NCBI RefSeq assembly: GCF_900113015.1
Contig: NZ_FONV01000014.1
Span: 1-64,000 of the forward strand
Direction of reading: 5' to 3'
Length of the DNA: 64,000 bases
DNA from: Actinoplanes philippinensis
GTDB lineage: Bacteria > Actinomycetota > Actinomycetes > Mycobacteriales > Micromonosporaceae
A program made the position numbers and the translations under genes. The notes beneath the pieces were generated by a model. The model worked only from the letters and a program-made list of their open reading frames with translations, was not told where the DNA came from and searched no databases. Shown in pieces: positions 33,908 through 47,051 of the stretch. Within the stretch, counting starts at the first letter, position 1. Each line of letters starts with the position of its first letter.

Positions 33908-35995
33908 TCAGGCGTCGTTACGCAGGACGAGGATCGCGATGTCGTCGCGGGGCTCCTCGACCGAGAAATTGATCGTCGTGGAGCGGAGCCGGGCCGCCAT
34001 CACGTCTGCGGGGTAGCCGGCCAGTGGGGCCGACGCCTCCTTCAGCCGGGCCGAGCCGAAGAGTTCGCGTCCGCGCCGCCGCTCGGTGACGCCGTCGGTG
34101 TAGAAGATCAGCGAGTCGCCGGAGTTGAGGGTGATCGTCACATCGGGCGAGGTGATGGTCTCCAGGAGGCCGAGTGCGGTACCGCCTTCGCCGACGAACA
34201 TGGTCTTGCCGTCGGCCCTGACCAGCACTGCCCGATCGTGGCCGGCCAGGTGCAGGCAGACGGTGAGCGCCCCGGTCGGCTGCCGGGTCACCGAGGCCAT
34301 CGCGAGCGTGCAATACCGCCCGCCGCCGCGCTGGACGAGGGTCCGGTTGACCCGCCAGAGGATCTCGCCGAGCGCCTTGCCGTCGTCGACGAGGATCCGG
34401 ATCACGTCGCGGACCAGGCCGGTCACGGTGGCCGCCTGCACGCCCTTGCCGGAGACGTCGCCGACCACCACGAGCCACTGGTTGTCGCCGGACGGGACCA
34501 CGTCGTAGAAGTCGCCGCCGACCTCGGAGCCGGTCGGCACGTATTCGGCGGCGAAGCCTATGCCGTCGACGCGCGGCAGGGCCGGGGGCAGGAGCGAGGC
34601 CTGCAATGTACGCGCGACCGTGCGCCGCTCGTCGTGGATGCGCGCGTTGTCGATGGCGAGTGCCGCCCGCCGGGCCACATCCTCCAGCACGGCGACCTCG
34701 TCGGCGTCGTGCCGGTGTTTCGGGTGCTGGCCGACGGCGAGGGTGCCGAGGCGGGCGCCCCGGGCCACGAGCGGCACCGCATAACCCTCCAGCGGCGAGT
34801 TGAACATCACCTGGGTGCCGAGCCGGGACGACTCCTCCAGCCGGGCCAGCAGTGACTCGGGGCCGGGCTCGGCGAGGGTGGCGTGCAGCTGGGCCAGCGC
34901 GGACTCGTCGGCGTGGGTGGCGGCGGCGAGTTGCAGGCGGCCCCAGGCGTCGGTGGTGTGCACGGCGCACCACTGGCCGAGCCGGGGCACCACGAGCTGC
35001 GGGATCAGGGCCATCGTGAGGTTGACGTCGAGGGACTGGGCGAGCAGCTCGCTGGCCTCGGCGAGGAACGTGATCCAGGTCTGCCGGCGGATGTCGGCGC
35101 GGCGCAGCCGGTCGTTCTCCAGATGCAGGGCGAATCGCTCGGCGACCATCGTGGCCAGGGCCAGGGCGTATCCCTCGGGGGCGGCATCGAGCTCGAGCTC
35201 GCCGGCATACGGCCGGTGGACGGCCAGGGGCACGCGGATGGTGTCGGCGTTGTCGCGGGGGGCCCGGCCGTACCGCGCGAGAAGTTGCCGCCCCATCCCG
35301 TCGCCCCGGTCGAGCCGGACCACTCCGCCGGCCGCGCCGGTGAGGCGCGCCAGCCGGGAGAGAAGGTCGGCGGCGAGGTCGGCGAGGCCCTCGTCGGAGT
35401 GCCGGTCGGTGCCGCTGCGCAGCAGCCCGGTGAGCGCGCCGAGGCTCGGGGTCTCGGAGGCGTTGGGCAGGCGGACCGGGACGCCGGCGCCCTCACGTTG
35501 ATCGAGCCGGAACCAGACGCCTTTGCCGTCACCCTCGTGGACGGTGCCCCAGCGGCTGGCGAAGTGGTCGACGAGCAGCAGGCCGCGGCCGCGCTCGGCG
35601 ACCTCGCCGATCTCCGAGCTCTCGTTCTTGGGGCCGATGGTGAGCTGCTCGACGGGCCCGGAGGCGAAGTCAGTGACGGTGACGGTGAGCCCGCCCGGGT
35701 CGGCCGAGACCTCTATCTCCAGCTCGGTGTTGGCGTGCACGACGGCGTTGGTGGACAGCTCGGTGGTGAGCAGCAGTGCCTCGTTGAGCAGGCCGACCAG
35801 ACCGGTCTCCTCGAGCACCGAGCGGACCAGCGCACGGGCCGCCGCGGGGGTGCGCCGATCGTTGGGCAACCTGGTCCGGCGCACCAGCGCCTCGGACGGG
35901 GCTCCCGATGGGATGCTCGTCCTGATTCCGACCTCGGCTGGCACCCATGCATCCTCTCCCGTCGAAGGGTGGATGCACAAAGTCGTGTCTCGCAT
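33908..35995 (-). CDS. PP2C-type phosphatase with N-terminal anti-sigma ATPase and GAF domains
   Basis: In this 695-aa soluble regulator, residues about 40-160 form an RsbW-like ATP-binding domain (LLTTELSTNAVVHANTELE, GRGLLLVDHFASRWG), followed by two GAF-like regions (about 200-300 and 320-470) and a C-terminal SpoIIE/RsbU PP2C domain (TGSEVGGDFYDVVPS, VGDVSGKGVQAATVTG, IFYTDGVTERR). Such fusions can phosphorylate and dephosphorylate STAS partners. The ATG at 35995 is weakly preceded by a ribosome site; a GTG at 35944 with GGAGAGG upstream is a good alternative. It is divergent from the multi-HAMP kinase with only 62 bp between. Confidence 0.9.
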   Translation of the reverse strand: MRDTTLCIHPSTGEDAWVPAEVGIRTSIPSGAPSEALVRRTRLPNDRRTPAAARALVRSVLEETGLVGLLNEALLLTTELSTNAVVHANTELEIEVSADPGGLTVTVTDFASGPVEQLTIGPKNESSEIGEVAERGRGLLLVDHFASRWGTVHEGDGKGVWFRLDQREGAGVPVRLPNASETPSLGALTGLLRSGTDRHSDEGLADLAADLLSRLARLTGAAGGVVRLDRGDGMGRQLLARYGRAPRDNADTIRVPLAVHRPYAGELELDAAPEGYALALATMVAERFALHLENDRLRRADIRRQTWITFLAEASELLAQSLDVNLTMALIPQLVVPRLGQWCAVHTTDAWGRLQLAAATHADESALAQLHATLAEPGPESLLARLEESSRLGTQVMFNSPLEGYAVPLVARGARLGTLAVGQHPKHRHDADEVAVLEDVARRAALAIDNARIHDERRTVARTLQASLLPPALPRVDGIGFAAEYVPTGSEVGGDFYDVVPSGDNQWLVVVGDVSGKGVQAATVTGLVRDVIRILVDDGKALGEILWRVNRTLVQRGGGRYCTLAMASVTRQPTGALTVCLHLAGHDRAVLVRADGKTMFVGEGGTALGLLETITSPDVTITLNSGDSLIFYTDGVTERRRGRELFGSARLKEASAPLAGYPADVMAARLRSTTINFSVEEPRDDIAILVLRNDA

Positions 35996-36057
35996 TGACC
36001 CGGTCGGGCGAGAGAGGATAAGTAGCCCCCCGGCAGCGGACAGCAGGTGAGGACAAC

Positions 36058-40437
<4,380 letters not shown>

Positions 40438-40498
40438 AACCGGCCGAAACGGGGTAGCGCCATGGGAGGGGAACTACCGGTGGGTGAGGTGAGCACGG

Positions 40499-41047
40499 GT
40501 GGGTGAGCGTGCCAAGGCGCTGCTGGTCGACGACCGGCGGGACAACCTGTTGGCTCTGGAGGCGATCCTCCAGGGTCTGCCCGTCACCGCGGTCGCCGTG
40601 GAGAGCGGCGAGGCCGCGCTCAAGCAGCTGCTCACCGACGACTTCGCGGTGATCCTGCTGGACGCGCACATGCCCAACATGGACGGCTTCGAGACGGCGA
40701 GCCACATCAAACGCCGCGAACGTACCCGGCATGTCCCGATCCTGTTCCTGACCGCCGCCGACCGGGATGCCCAGCTGGCTCTGCGCGGTTACGCGGTCGG
40801 CGCCGTCGACTACCTGACCAAGCCCTTCGACCCGTGGGTGCTCCGGGCGAAGGTCTCCATCTTCGTCGAGTTGTGGACGAAGAATCAGCAGCTCAAGTCG
40901 CAGGCCGAGGCGTCCAAGGAGCGCGAGGCCCAGTGGCTGCGGCTCACCGGGACGGTCGACGAGGCCGCCCGGGTGCTGCGGGCCGGCGGCGAGAAGGCCG
41001 CCACCGAGGCTCTCGACCTGCTGGAGAAAGCCCGCTGGGGGGACTGA
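40499..41047 (+). CDS. Response regulator with C-terminal coiled coil
   Basis: The 182-aa protein has a receiver domain (KALLVDDRRDNLLALEAIL, VILLDAHMPNMDG with phospho-acceptor Asp, PILFLTAADRD, DYLTKPFDPWVL) and a C-terminal helix (LWTKNQQLKSQAEASKEREA) but no DNA-binding or enzymatic output. It probably relays phosphate or binds a partner. It follows the multi-HAMP kinase by 61 bp and is its likely partner. GTG at 40499 was chosen; other starts are out of frame. Confidence 0.85.
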   Translation: MGERAKALLVDDRRDNLLALEAILQGLPVTAVAVESGEAALKQLLTDDFAVILLDAHMPNMDGFETASHIKRRERTRHVPILFLTAADRDAQLALRGYAVGAVDYLTKPFDPWVLRAKVSIFVELWTKNQQLKSQAEASKEREAQWLRLTGTVDEAARVLRAGGEKAATEALDLLEKARWGD

Positions 41048-41158
41048 TCCCGGGGTCAATTGTGACCTGGGTCACTGCCGGCAACCTTGCCGGGCAGCCG
41101 CACCACTACCGGGGCGTGATCGCTTGATCATGCGACGCCACCCCTGAGTAGGAGCAAC

Positions 41159-42643
41159 ATGCGGCACGCAATGCCTAGCGCGACCCCGAGCCGGCGGCGC
41201 CGTCGTCTGGTCGCCGGTCTCGGTGCGGCCGGTGCGGCCGGCGCCGTCACCGCGCTGGTGGCCATCCTCGTCCCGTCCGCCTCGGCCAGCACGCTCTTCA
41301 GCGACGACTTCGAGAACGGCGCGGGCAACTGGTCGAAGTCGGGCGGCGCCTGGTCGGTGGTCTCCGACGGATCGAAGGTCTACCAGCAGGCCAAGGCCGA
41401 CAGCGAGCTCGCCCGGGTCTTCGCCGGTGAGGTCACCTGGACCGACTACTCGGTCGAGGCCAAGATCAAGGGACTCGACCTGAGCAAGGGCCTGGCCGGT
41501 GTCGCGGCCCGGGCCAGCGGCTCCTCCACGATGTACCGCCTCGCCCTCACCTCGGCCGGCAAGGCCGAGCTGCAGTCGGTCAAGGGCAGCGCGATCACCG
41601 TCCTCGGCTCGGCCGCGGTCAGCGACCCGGCCGCCTGGCACACCGTGCGGGTCGACGTCTCCGGCAGCAGCGTCAGCGGTTTCGTCGACGGCGCCAAGGT
41701 AGCCTCCGGCACCGGCTCGCTCACCGGAACCGGCCGCATCGGGCTGGTCACCAGCTTCGCCTCGGCCGAGTTCGACGACGTCGCGGTGAACCCACTGAGT
41801 GCCGGAACCACCAGCCCGACCGCCACCAAGAGCGCGACGGCGAGCCCGACGCCCACCAAGACGGCGAGCCCGGCCCCCACCAAGACGGCCAGCCCGACCC
41901 CCACCAAGAGCGCCGGCGCAACACCGACCGCGACGGCCACCCCCGCGCCGACCAGCGCGTCCACCGCCTGGCCCAAGGCGACCGGCGAGAAGGCGGTCAC
42001 CGCCACCATCCCGGTCTCCGGCACGCTGGACGGCGGCAACGTCCGCTACTTCGGCAGCGGCGCCCTGGGCAGCGACTCCCAGGACGAGTCCCAGGACCCG
42101 ATCTTCAAGCTCGCCGACGGCGCGGTCCTGAAGAACGTCATCCTCGGCGCCCCGGCTGCGGACGGCATCCACTGCTCCGGCTCCTGCACGCTGATCAACG
42201 TGTGGTGGGAGAACGTCGGTGAGGACGCGGCCACCTTCAAGGGCGGCACGTCGGCCGCGTACACGGTGGACGGTGGCGGCGCCAAGGGCGCTGACGACAA
42301 GGTCTTCCAGCACAACGGCGGCGGCACGCTGACCATCAAGAACTTCCAGGTCGAGGACTTCGGCAAGCTCTACCGTTCGTGCGGCAACTGCTCCACCCAG
42401 CACAAGCGCGCGGTCATCGTGCAGAACGTGGTCGCCACCGCCCCGGCCGGCAGCCTGGTCGGCATCAACAGCAACTTCGGCGACACCGCCAAGATCTCCG
42501 GCGTCACCGTGATCGGCAAGAAGAGCCTGGACATCTGCGTCAAGTTCACCGGCAACAGCTCCGGCAAGGAGCCGACCAAGATCGGCACCGGCCCGGACGG
42601 CGTCAACTGCATCTACAACGAGTCCGACATCACCTTCAAGTGA
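41159..42643 (+). CDS. Secreted pectate lyase (PL3-type) with N-terminal laminin-G-like module
   Basis: The 494-aa exoenzyme has a signal peptide with an Arg-rich n-region and ASA cleavage site (about residue 44), an N-terminal beta-sandwich module of the LamG/concanavalin type (FSDDFENGAGNWSKSGGAW to about 220), a Thr/Pro/Lys linker with repeated ASPTPTKT, and a C-terminal right-handed beta-helix pectate lyase domain (about 280-494: VLKNVILGAPAADGIHCSGS, CTLINVWWENVGEDAATFKG). It likely cleaves pectin by beta-elimination in plant debris. It carries its own hairpin terminator. Confidence 0.93.
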   Translation: MRHAMPSATPSRRRRRLVAGLGAAGAAGAVTALVAILVPSASASTLFSDDFENGAGNWSKSGGAWSVVSDGSKVYQQAKADSELARVFAGEVTWTDYSVEAKIKGLDLSKGLAGVAARASGSSTMYRLALTSAGKAELQSVKGSAITVLGSAAVSDPAAWHTVRVDVSGSSVSGFVDGAKVASGTGSLTGTGRIGLVTSFASAEFDDVAVNPLSAGTTSPTATKSATASPTPTKTASPAPTKTASPTPTKSAGATPTATATPAPTSASTAWPKATGEKAVTATIPVSGTLDGGNVRYFGSGALGSDSQDESQDPIFKLADGAVLKNVILGAPAADGIHCSGSCTLINVWWENVGEDAATFKGGTSAAYTVDGGGAKGADDKVFQHNGGGTLTIKNFQVEDFGKLYRSCGNCSTQHKRAVIVQNVVATAPAGSLVGINSNFGDTAKISGVTVIGKKSLDICVKFTGNSSGKEPTKIGTGPDGVNCIYNESDITFK

Positions 42644-42648
42644 TCGCC

Positions 42649-42682
42649 CGTGGCCGCCGGGGGGCTCTCGCCGGCGGCCACG
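42649..42682 (+). terminator. Strong GC hairpin after the pectate lyase gene
   Basis: CGTGGCCGCCGG (42649-42660) and CCGGCGGCCACG (42671-42682) form a perfect 12-bp stem with a 10-nt loop directly after the stop. There is no T-run, as often in high-GC actinobacteria. Confidence 0.75.
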
Positions 42683-42698
42683 GCCCGGAACCACAGGG

Positions 42699-43217
42699 AT
42701 GCTGATGCGCGACGCCGCCTTCCGTGACTACTTCGAGCGGCACCACGATTCGATGTCCCGGCTCGCCTACCTGATGACCGGCGAGGCGGAGATCGCCGAC
42801 GACCTGGCAGCCGACGCGCTCACCGAGGTGTGGCGGCACTGGGACCGCGTCACCGCGGCGGACGACCCGGTCGCCTACGGCCACGGCATCCTGATGAACC
42901 TGGCGCGCAACTGGGTCCGCCGTCGCAGCCGGGAACGGCTGCTCACCCTGGAACCCCTGCGCCGGGCCCTCGACCCGGACGTGCCGGCCGTCCTCGACGT
43001 GCGCGGCGCGTTACGGCGGCTCCCGCACCGGCGACGGGCCTGCGTGGTCCTTCGCTACTCGTTCGACCTCTCCGAGAAGGAGGTCGCGACGATCCTCGGC
43101 ATCTCGGTCGGAGCGGTCAAGAGCGCGACCTCGCGCGGCGCCCGGCAACTCGCGGAACTACTCGGCGGCAGCACTGTCGCCCTCGCACGAATCGACGGTT
43201 GGGAGGCGGCGCGATGA
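42699..43217 (+). CDS. SigE-family ECF RNA polymerase sigma factor, copy 1
   Basis: A 172-aa sigma factor with region 2 (FRDYFERHHDSMSRLAYLMTGEAEIADDLAADALTEVW) and region 4 (LPHRRRACVVLRYSFDLSEKEVATILGISVGAVKSATSRG). The size and YLMTG motif place it in the SigE-like ECF group common in actinomycetes. It overlaps by 4 nt with the membrane protein gene downstream, its likely anti-sigma or regulated partner. Confidence 0.92.
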   Translation: MLMRDAAFRDYFERHHDSMSRLAYLMTGEAEIADDLAADALTEVWRHWDRVTAADDPVAYGHGILMNLARNWVRRRSRERLLTLEPLRRALDPDVPAVLDVRGALRRLPHRRRACVVLRYSFDLSEKEVATILGISVGAVKSATSRGARQLAELLGGSTVALARIDGWEAAR

Positions 43218-43993
43218 CGCTCATCGAATCAGAGCTGCGCGCGGCACTGCGCGCCGAGGCGGCGACGCACCGTCCCGACCGGGAGGCGATGCTCGACCGG
43301 ATCACCGAGACCGCGATGCGCAGCCGGGCGGCCAAGGAACGGCCGGGCCCGCGCCTGCGGATCGCCGGCGCCGCGGTGGCCGTCGCCGCGGTGCTCGGCG
43401 GTGGCGGCTTCGCCCAGTGGGCCGTCGCCGGCGACGGTGAACCCCAGCCCGAACCCACGCCGAGCGTGGTGGTCTCGGTGACGCCGGCGCCCAGTGAGGC
43501 GCCCTCGCCCAGCGCGACCGGGCCCACGGCCAAGACCAGCAAAACGCCCCGGTCGCGGCCGCCCAGCCGATCGCCCAGCCCGTCCACGGAAGCCGGCGGC
43601 ACGACCACCGCCCAGGGGGCGCTCTGGTCGGACGGCTCGGTCGCCCCGGACGGTGACTCCCAGGGCAGCAGCGTGGTGACGGTGAAGACCAGCGAGCGGC
43701 TCACCGCGCTCGAGGTGACGATCCGCCTCAACCGTACGGACGGCCTGACGGCTCGCGGTGGCAGCCAGCAGGTGCCGGGCGCCAGCGTGACCAGCACCGT
43801 CACCGAGGAGCCCAGCGCGTACGTCTACCGCTTCGTGCTCTCCTCCGGCGACACGCTCGACCCGGGGACGTACACCTTCTACGCGCGATACACGCACCCC
43901 GACGGTGGCCGGGATGCCGGCGGCGACACCTACGCCGCGGTGGCCACGACCGAGGGTGGGGCGGCGCCGACGGTCAGCGGCGACTTCCGCTGA
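43214..43993 (+). CDS. Membrane-anchored protein downstream of ECF sigma, probable regulator
   Basis: The 259-aa protein has about 45 cytoplasmic residues, one transmembrane helix (LRIAGAAVAVAAVLGGGGFAQWAV), a long Pro/Ser/Thr linker (about 75-130) and an extracytoplasmic beta-rich domain (VTVKTSERLTALEVTIRLNRTDG to the end). The topology and coupling to the sigma gene fit an anti-sigma or a sensor. No zinc-finger anti-sigma motif is present in the N-terminus, so the role is inferred only from context. Confidence 0.75.
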   Translation: MTLIESELRAALRAEAATHRPDREAMLDRITETAMRSRAAKERPGPRLRIAGAAVAVAAVLGGGGFAQWAVAGDGEPQPEPTPSVVVSVTPAPSEAPSPSATGPTAKTSKTPRSRPPSRSPSPSTEAGGTTTAQGALWSDGSVAPDGDSQGSSVVTVKTSERLTALEVTIRLNRTDGLTARGGSQQVPGASVTSTVTEEPSAYVYRFVLSSGDTLDPGTYTFYARYTHPDGGRDAGGDTYAAVATTEGGAAPTVSGDFR

Positions 43994-44000
43994 GGATCTG

Positions 44001-44046
44001 CTGAGACTTTCCCCGGCCGTCGGGATCCGGTCGGGGGAAGTCTCAG
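44001..44046. terminator. Bidirectional terminator between convergent genes
   Basis: CTGAGACTTTCCCC (44001-44014) pairs with GGGGGAAGTCTCAG (44033-44046) apart from one mismatch, forming a long stem between the two convergent genes. It overlaps the stop codon of the STAS gene on the minus strand. Confidence 0.8.
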
Positions 44047-44369
44047 TTCGAACTGATCATCAGGGCCGAACGCAGGCCCGTGATGTCGAGCACACGCATC
44101 AGGAAATCGCCGACGTTCGCCAGAGCCAGAACGATCTGCGCGTGCTGTGCTCTGCGACTCAGAACCACGAGCGTGCCGAGCCCCTGGGAGTCACAGAACG
44201 TGACACCGGACATGTCGAGCACGATGCGATTGAGCTGGTCATCGACCACCAACTCGTTGACGACCGTGGACAACTCGGTGACCGTGAGCACGTCGATCTC
44301 CCCGGCGAGCTGAATCGTCACCTCGTCGGGTGCGCGCTGAACCGCGATGGACAGCTCCGGTCGCTCCAC
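44043..44369 (-). CDS. STAS-domain anti-anti-sigma factor, second copy
   Basis: The 108-aa SpoIIAA-like protein reads VTIQLAGEIDVLTVTELSTVV...NRIVLDMSGVTFCDSQGLGTLVVL. The usual phosphorylated Ser sits in DSQG, where the related protein at 16985-17338 has DSTG. GTG at 44369 follows AGGATAGG; longer frames upstream run through the hemL promoter. It is divergent from hemL. The partner kinase is unknown. Confidence 0.88.
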   Translation of the reverse strand: MERPELSIAVQRAPDEVTIQLAGEIDVLTVTELSTVVNELVVDDQLNRIVLDMSGVTFCDSQGLGTLVVLSRRAQHAQIVLALANVGDFLMRVLDITGLRSALMISSN

Positions 44370-44506
44370 GACGGTCAGCCTATCCTCTTCGGGGCGAATC
44401 AGCCCGTCCGGCGCGGTCAGACCAGGCGCTTGACGGCGATCATCCGGTGACGTGAGGAACCCTCTCGCAATACTCGTTCCATGCCGCTGACAGAATGGGG
44501 ACCGCT

Positions 44507-45838
44507 GTGACCACGACATATCCCACCGCGGGACTTCCGTACCCGGAGGACGCCCCGGTCTCCCAGGCCCTGTTCGACCGCGCCCAGGCCATCGTGCCCG
44601 GCGGGGTGAATTCACCTGTGCGTGCGTTCCGCGCTGTCGGCGGCACACCCCGGTTCATGGCCTCGGGCTCCGGCCCCTGGCTCACCGACGTGGACGGGCG
44701 GCGCTATGTCGACCTCGTCTGCTCCTGGGGCCCGCTGATCCACGGCCACGCGCACCCCGCGGTGATCGAGGCGGTGCAGCGGGCCGCGGCCCTGGGCACC
44801 AGCTTCGGCACGCCCACGGCCGGTGAGGTCGACCTGGCCGAGGAGATCGTCCGGCGTACGTCGATCGACGAGGTCCGCCTGGTCAACTCGGGCACCGAGG
44901 CGACCATGACCGCGATCCGGCTGGCCCGTGGCTACACCGGCCGGTCCAAGGTGGTGAAGTTCGCCGGCTGCTACCACGGCCACGTGGACGCGCTGCTGGC
45001 CGCGGCCGGGTCCGGCGTCGCCACGCTGGGGCTGCCCGACTCGCCCGGCGTCACCGGCGCGGCGGCCGGCGAGACGATCGTCCTGCCGTACAACGATGTC
45101 GCCGCCGTCGAGGCGGTCTTCGCCGCCGAGGGTGGCGAGATCGCCGCGATCATCACCGAGGCGGCGCCCGGCAACATGGGTGTGATCACCCCGCGTGACG
45201 GCTTCAACGAGGCGCTCGCCGAGATCGCCCACCGGCACGGCGCCCTGCTCATCATCGACGAGGTGATGACCGGCTTCCGGGTCTCCGCGGGCGGCTGGGC
45301 CGGGCTGCACCCGGTCGACGCCGACCTGTTCACCTTCGGCAAGGTGATGGGTGGCGGTCTGCCCGCCGCGGCCTTCGGCGGCCGCCGGGAGATCATGTCC
45401 CGCCTGGCCCCGGCCGGCCCGGTCTATCAGGCCGGCACCCTCTCCGGCAACCCGCTGGCCTGCGCGGCCGGCCTGGCCTCGCTGCGGCTCGCCGACGAGG
45501 CCACCTACAAGCGGCTCGACGAGCTGTCCGGCACGATCGGCTCGCTCTGCGCCGACGCGCTGGCCGCTGAGGGAGTGCCACACCGGCTGCAGTACGCCGG
45601 CAACATGTTCTCGATCTTCTTCACCGACGCCGAGGTCGTCGACTACGACTCCGCGAAGACGCAGGACGCGGGCGCGTTCAAGGCGTTCTTCCACACCATG
45701 CTGGCCAACGGCGTCTACCTGCCGCCGAGCGCCTTCGAGTCGTGGTTCGTGTCGACGGCGATCGACGACGCAGCGCTGGACCAGATCGCCGCCGCGGCGC
45801 CGCTCGCGGCCCGAGCCGCCGCGGGGGCCGAATCATGA
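44507..45838 (+). CDS. hemL: Glutamate-1-semialdehyde 2,1-aminomutase
   Basis: A 443-aa PLP enzyme making 5-aminolevulinate, the precursor of heme and other tetrapyrroles. The segments SQALFDRAQAIVPGGVNSPVRAF, GTEATMTAIRLARGYTGR, FAGCYHGHVDALL, ALLIIDEVMTGFRVS and the PLP-lysine motif FTFGKVMGGGLPAAAFGG match. GTG at 44507 has GGGGA 5 nt upstream; ATG at 44495 lacks a ribosome site. The gene leads an operon running through cytochrome c assembly, which links heme supply to heme use. Confidence 0.96.
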   Translation: MTTTYPTAGLPYPEDAPVSQALFDRAQAIVPGGVNSPVRAFRAVGGTPRFMASGSGPWLTDVDGRRYVDLVCSWGPLIHGHAHPAVIEAVQRAAALGTSFGTPTAGEVDLAEEIVRRTSIDEVRLVNSGTEATMTAIRLARGYTGRSKVVKFAGCYHGHVDALLAAAGSGVATLGLPDSPGVTGAAAGETIVLPYNDVAAVEAVFAAEGGEIAAIITEAAPGNMGVITPRDGFNEALAEIAHRHGALLIIDEVMTGFRVSAGGWAGLHPVDADLFTFGKVMGGGLPAAAFGGRREIMSRLAPAGPVYQAGTLSGNPLACAAGLASLRLADEATYKRLDELSGTIGSLCADALAAEGVPHRLQYAGNMFSIFFTDAEVVDYDSAKTQDAGAFKAFFHTMLANGVYLPPSAFESWFVSTAIDDAALDQIAAAAPLAARAAAGAES

Positions 45839-46491
45839 CCGAACCGACCAGGACGACAGTGCACGTGCTGCGGCACGGCGAGGTCCACAACCCGACCAAG
45901 ATTCTGTACGGCCGCCTGCCCGACTTCCACCTGTCGGAGCTCGGCAACCAGATGGCGAAGGCGGCCGCCGAGGTGCTGGCCGGCCGTGACATCACGCACG
46001 TGGTGGCCAGTCCGCTGGAGCGTGCGCAGGAGACGGCCGCCCCGTTCGCCGCGGAGTTCAAACTGGACATCGCCACCGACGTGCGCCTGATCGAGAGCGC
46101 CAACTACTTCGAGGGCAAGCGGGTCTCGGTCGGCGACGGCGCGTTCAGCAACCCGCGGCACTGGTGGGTGCTGCGGGACCCGATCACCCCGTCCTGGGGC
46201 GAGGCCTACCTGGTGATCGCGCAGCGGATGTTCGCCGCCGTGCAGGCCGCGCGGGTGGCCGCCGAGGGCCACGAGGCGGTCTGCGTCTCGCACCAGCTGC
46301 CGATCTGGACGCTGCGACGCTACGTCGAGGGCAAGCGCCTCTGGCACGATCCGCGTAAGCGCGAGTGCGGACTCGCCAGTCTCACGTCGTTCCGCTTCGA
46401 GGGGTCCAAGGTGGTCGGCATCGACTATTCGGAGCCCGCCGCCCACCTGGTCGCCATGTCCGCGACGGCCAAGACCGCCAAGGGGGCCTGA
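45835..46491 (+). CDS. Histidine phosphatase family protein
   Basis: The 218-aa protein has the phosphoglycerate-mutase-like signature VLRHGEVHNPTKILYGR (nucleophile His), the SPLERAQETAAPFA arginine region, and the second His in EAVCVSHQLPIWTLRRYVEG. The substrate is unknown. Its position between hemL and the thiol-disulfide protein, with 4-nt overlap, makes it a regular member of this operon type in actinobacteria. Confidence 0.9.
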   Translation: MTEPTRTTVHVLRHGEVHNPTKILYGRLPDFHLSELGNQMAKAAAEVLAGRDITHVVASPLERAQETAAPFAAEFKLDIATDVRLIESANYFEGKRVSVGDGAFSNPRHWWVLRDPITPSWGEAYLVIAQRMFAAVQAARVAAEGHEAVCVSHQLPIWTLRRYVEGKRLWHDPRKRECGLASLTSFRFEGSKVVGIDYSEPAAHLVAMSATAKTAKGA

Positions 46492-47051
46492 TGCGTCGCC
46501 TCGCCGCCGTCACCGTCGCCGCGGTCACCGCCGCCGGGCTTCTGACCGGCTGCGGCGGCGAGGAGAACTGGGCCAAGAAGTGCTCCACCACGAACATGGT
46601 GGTGGAGTGCGCCCCGGAGCAGCGGCCGCTGGTCTCCGACGTCACCGGCGAGCTGCTCGCCGGCGGCACCTACGACCTGGCGAACGACCGCGGCAAGGTG
46701 GTCGTGGTCAACTTCTGGGGCTCGTGGTGCGCGCCGTGCCGGGCCGAGGCCGACGACCTGGAGAAGACCTACCAGGCGACCAAGGCCAGGGAGGTGACCT
46801 TCCTCGGGGTCAACACCCGCGACGACAAGGACTCGGCGAAGGCGTTCGAGCGCGGCTATCAGGTGACGTACGGGAGTGTCTACGACTTCCGCGGTGAGGT
46901 CGGGCTGAAGTTCGACGTCACGCAGAACGCGATCCCGAGCACGCTGATCCTGGACCGGCAGGGCCGGATCGCCGCCGCCATCCGGCGGGCCACCACGGCC
47001 GACGAGTTGCAGCCACTGGTCGAGAAGATCGCGGCGGAGGCGACCGGCTGA
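46491..47051 (+). CDS. TlpA/ResA-type thiol-disulfide lipoprotein for cytochrome c maturation
   Basis: The 186-aa product has a lipobox (LLTGC, Cys20) and a thioredoxin fold with the active-site motif FWGSWCAPCRAEADDLE. ResA-type proteins reduce the apocytochrome c heme-binding cysteines outside the membrane and receive electrons from CcdA, encoded next. A second, N-terminal Cys pair (KKCSTTNMVVEC) may form a structural disulfide. ATG overlaps the preceding stop by 1 nt. Confidence 0.93.
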   Translation: MRRLAAVTVAAVTAAGLLTGCGGEENWAKKCSTTNMVVECAPEQRPLVSDVTGELLAGGTYDLANDRGKVVVVNFWGSWCAPCRAEADDLEKTYQATKAREVTFLGVNTRDDKDSAKAFERGYQVTYGSVYDFRGEVGLKFDVTQNAIPSTLILDRQGRIAAAIRRATTADELQPLVEKIAAEATG

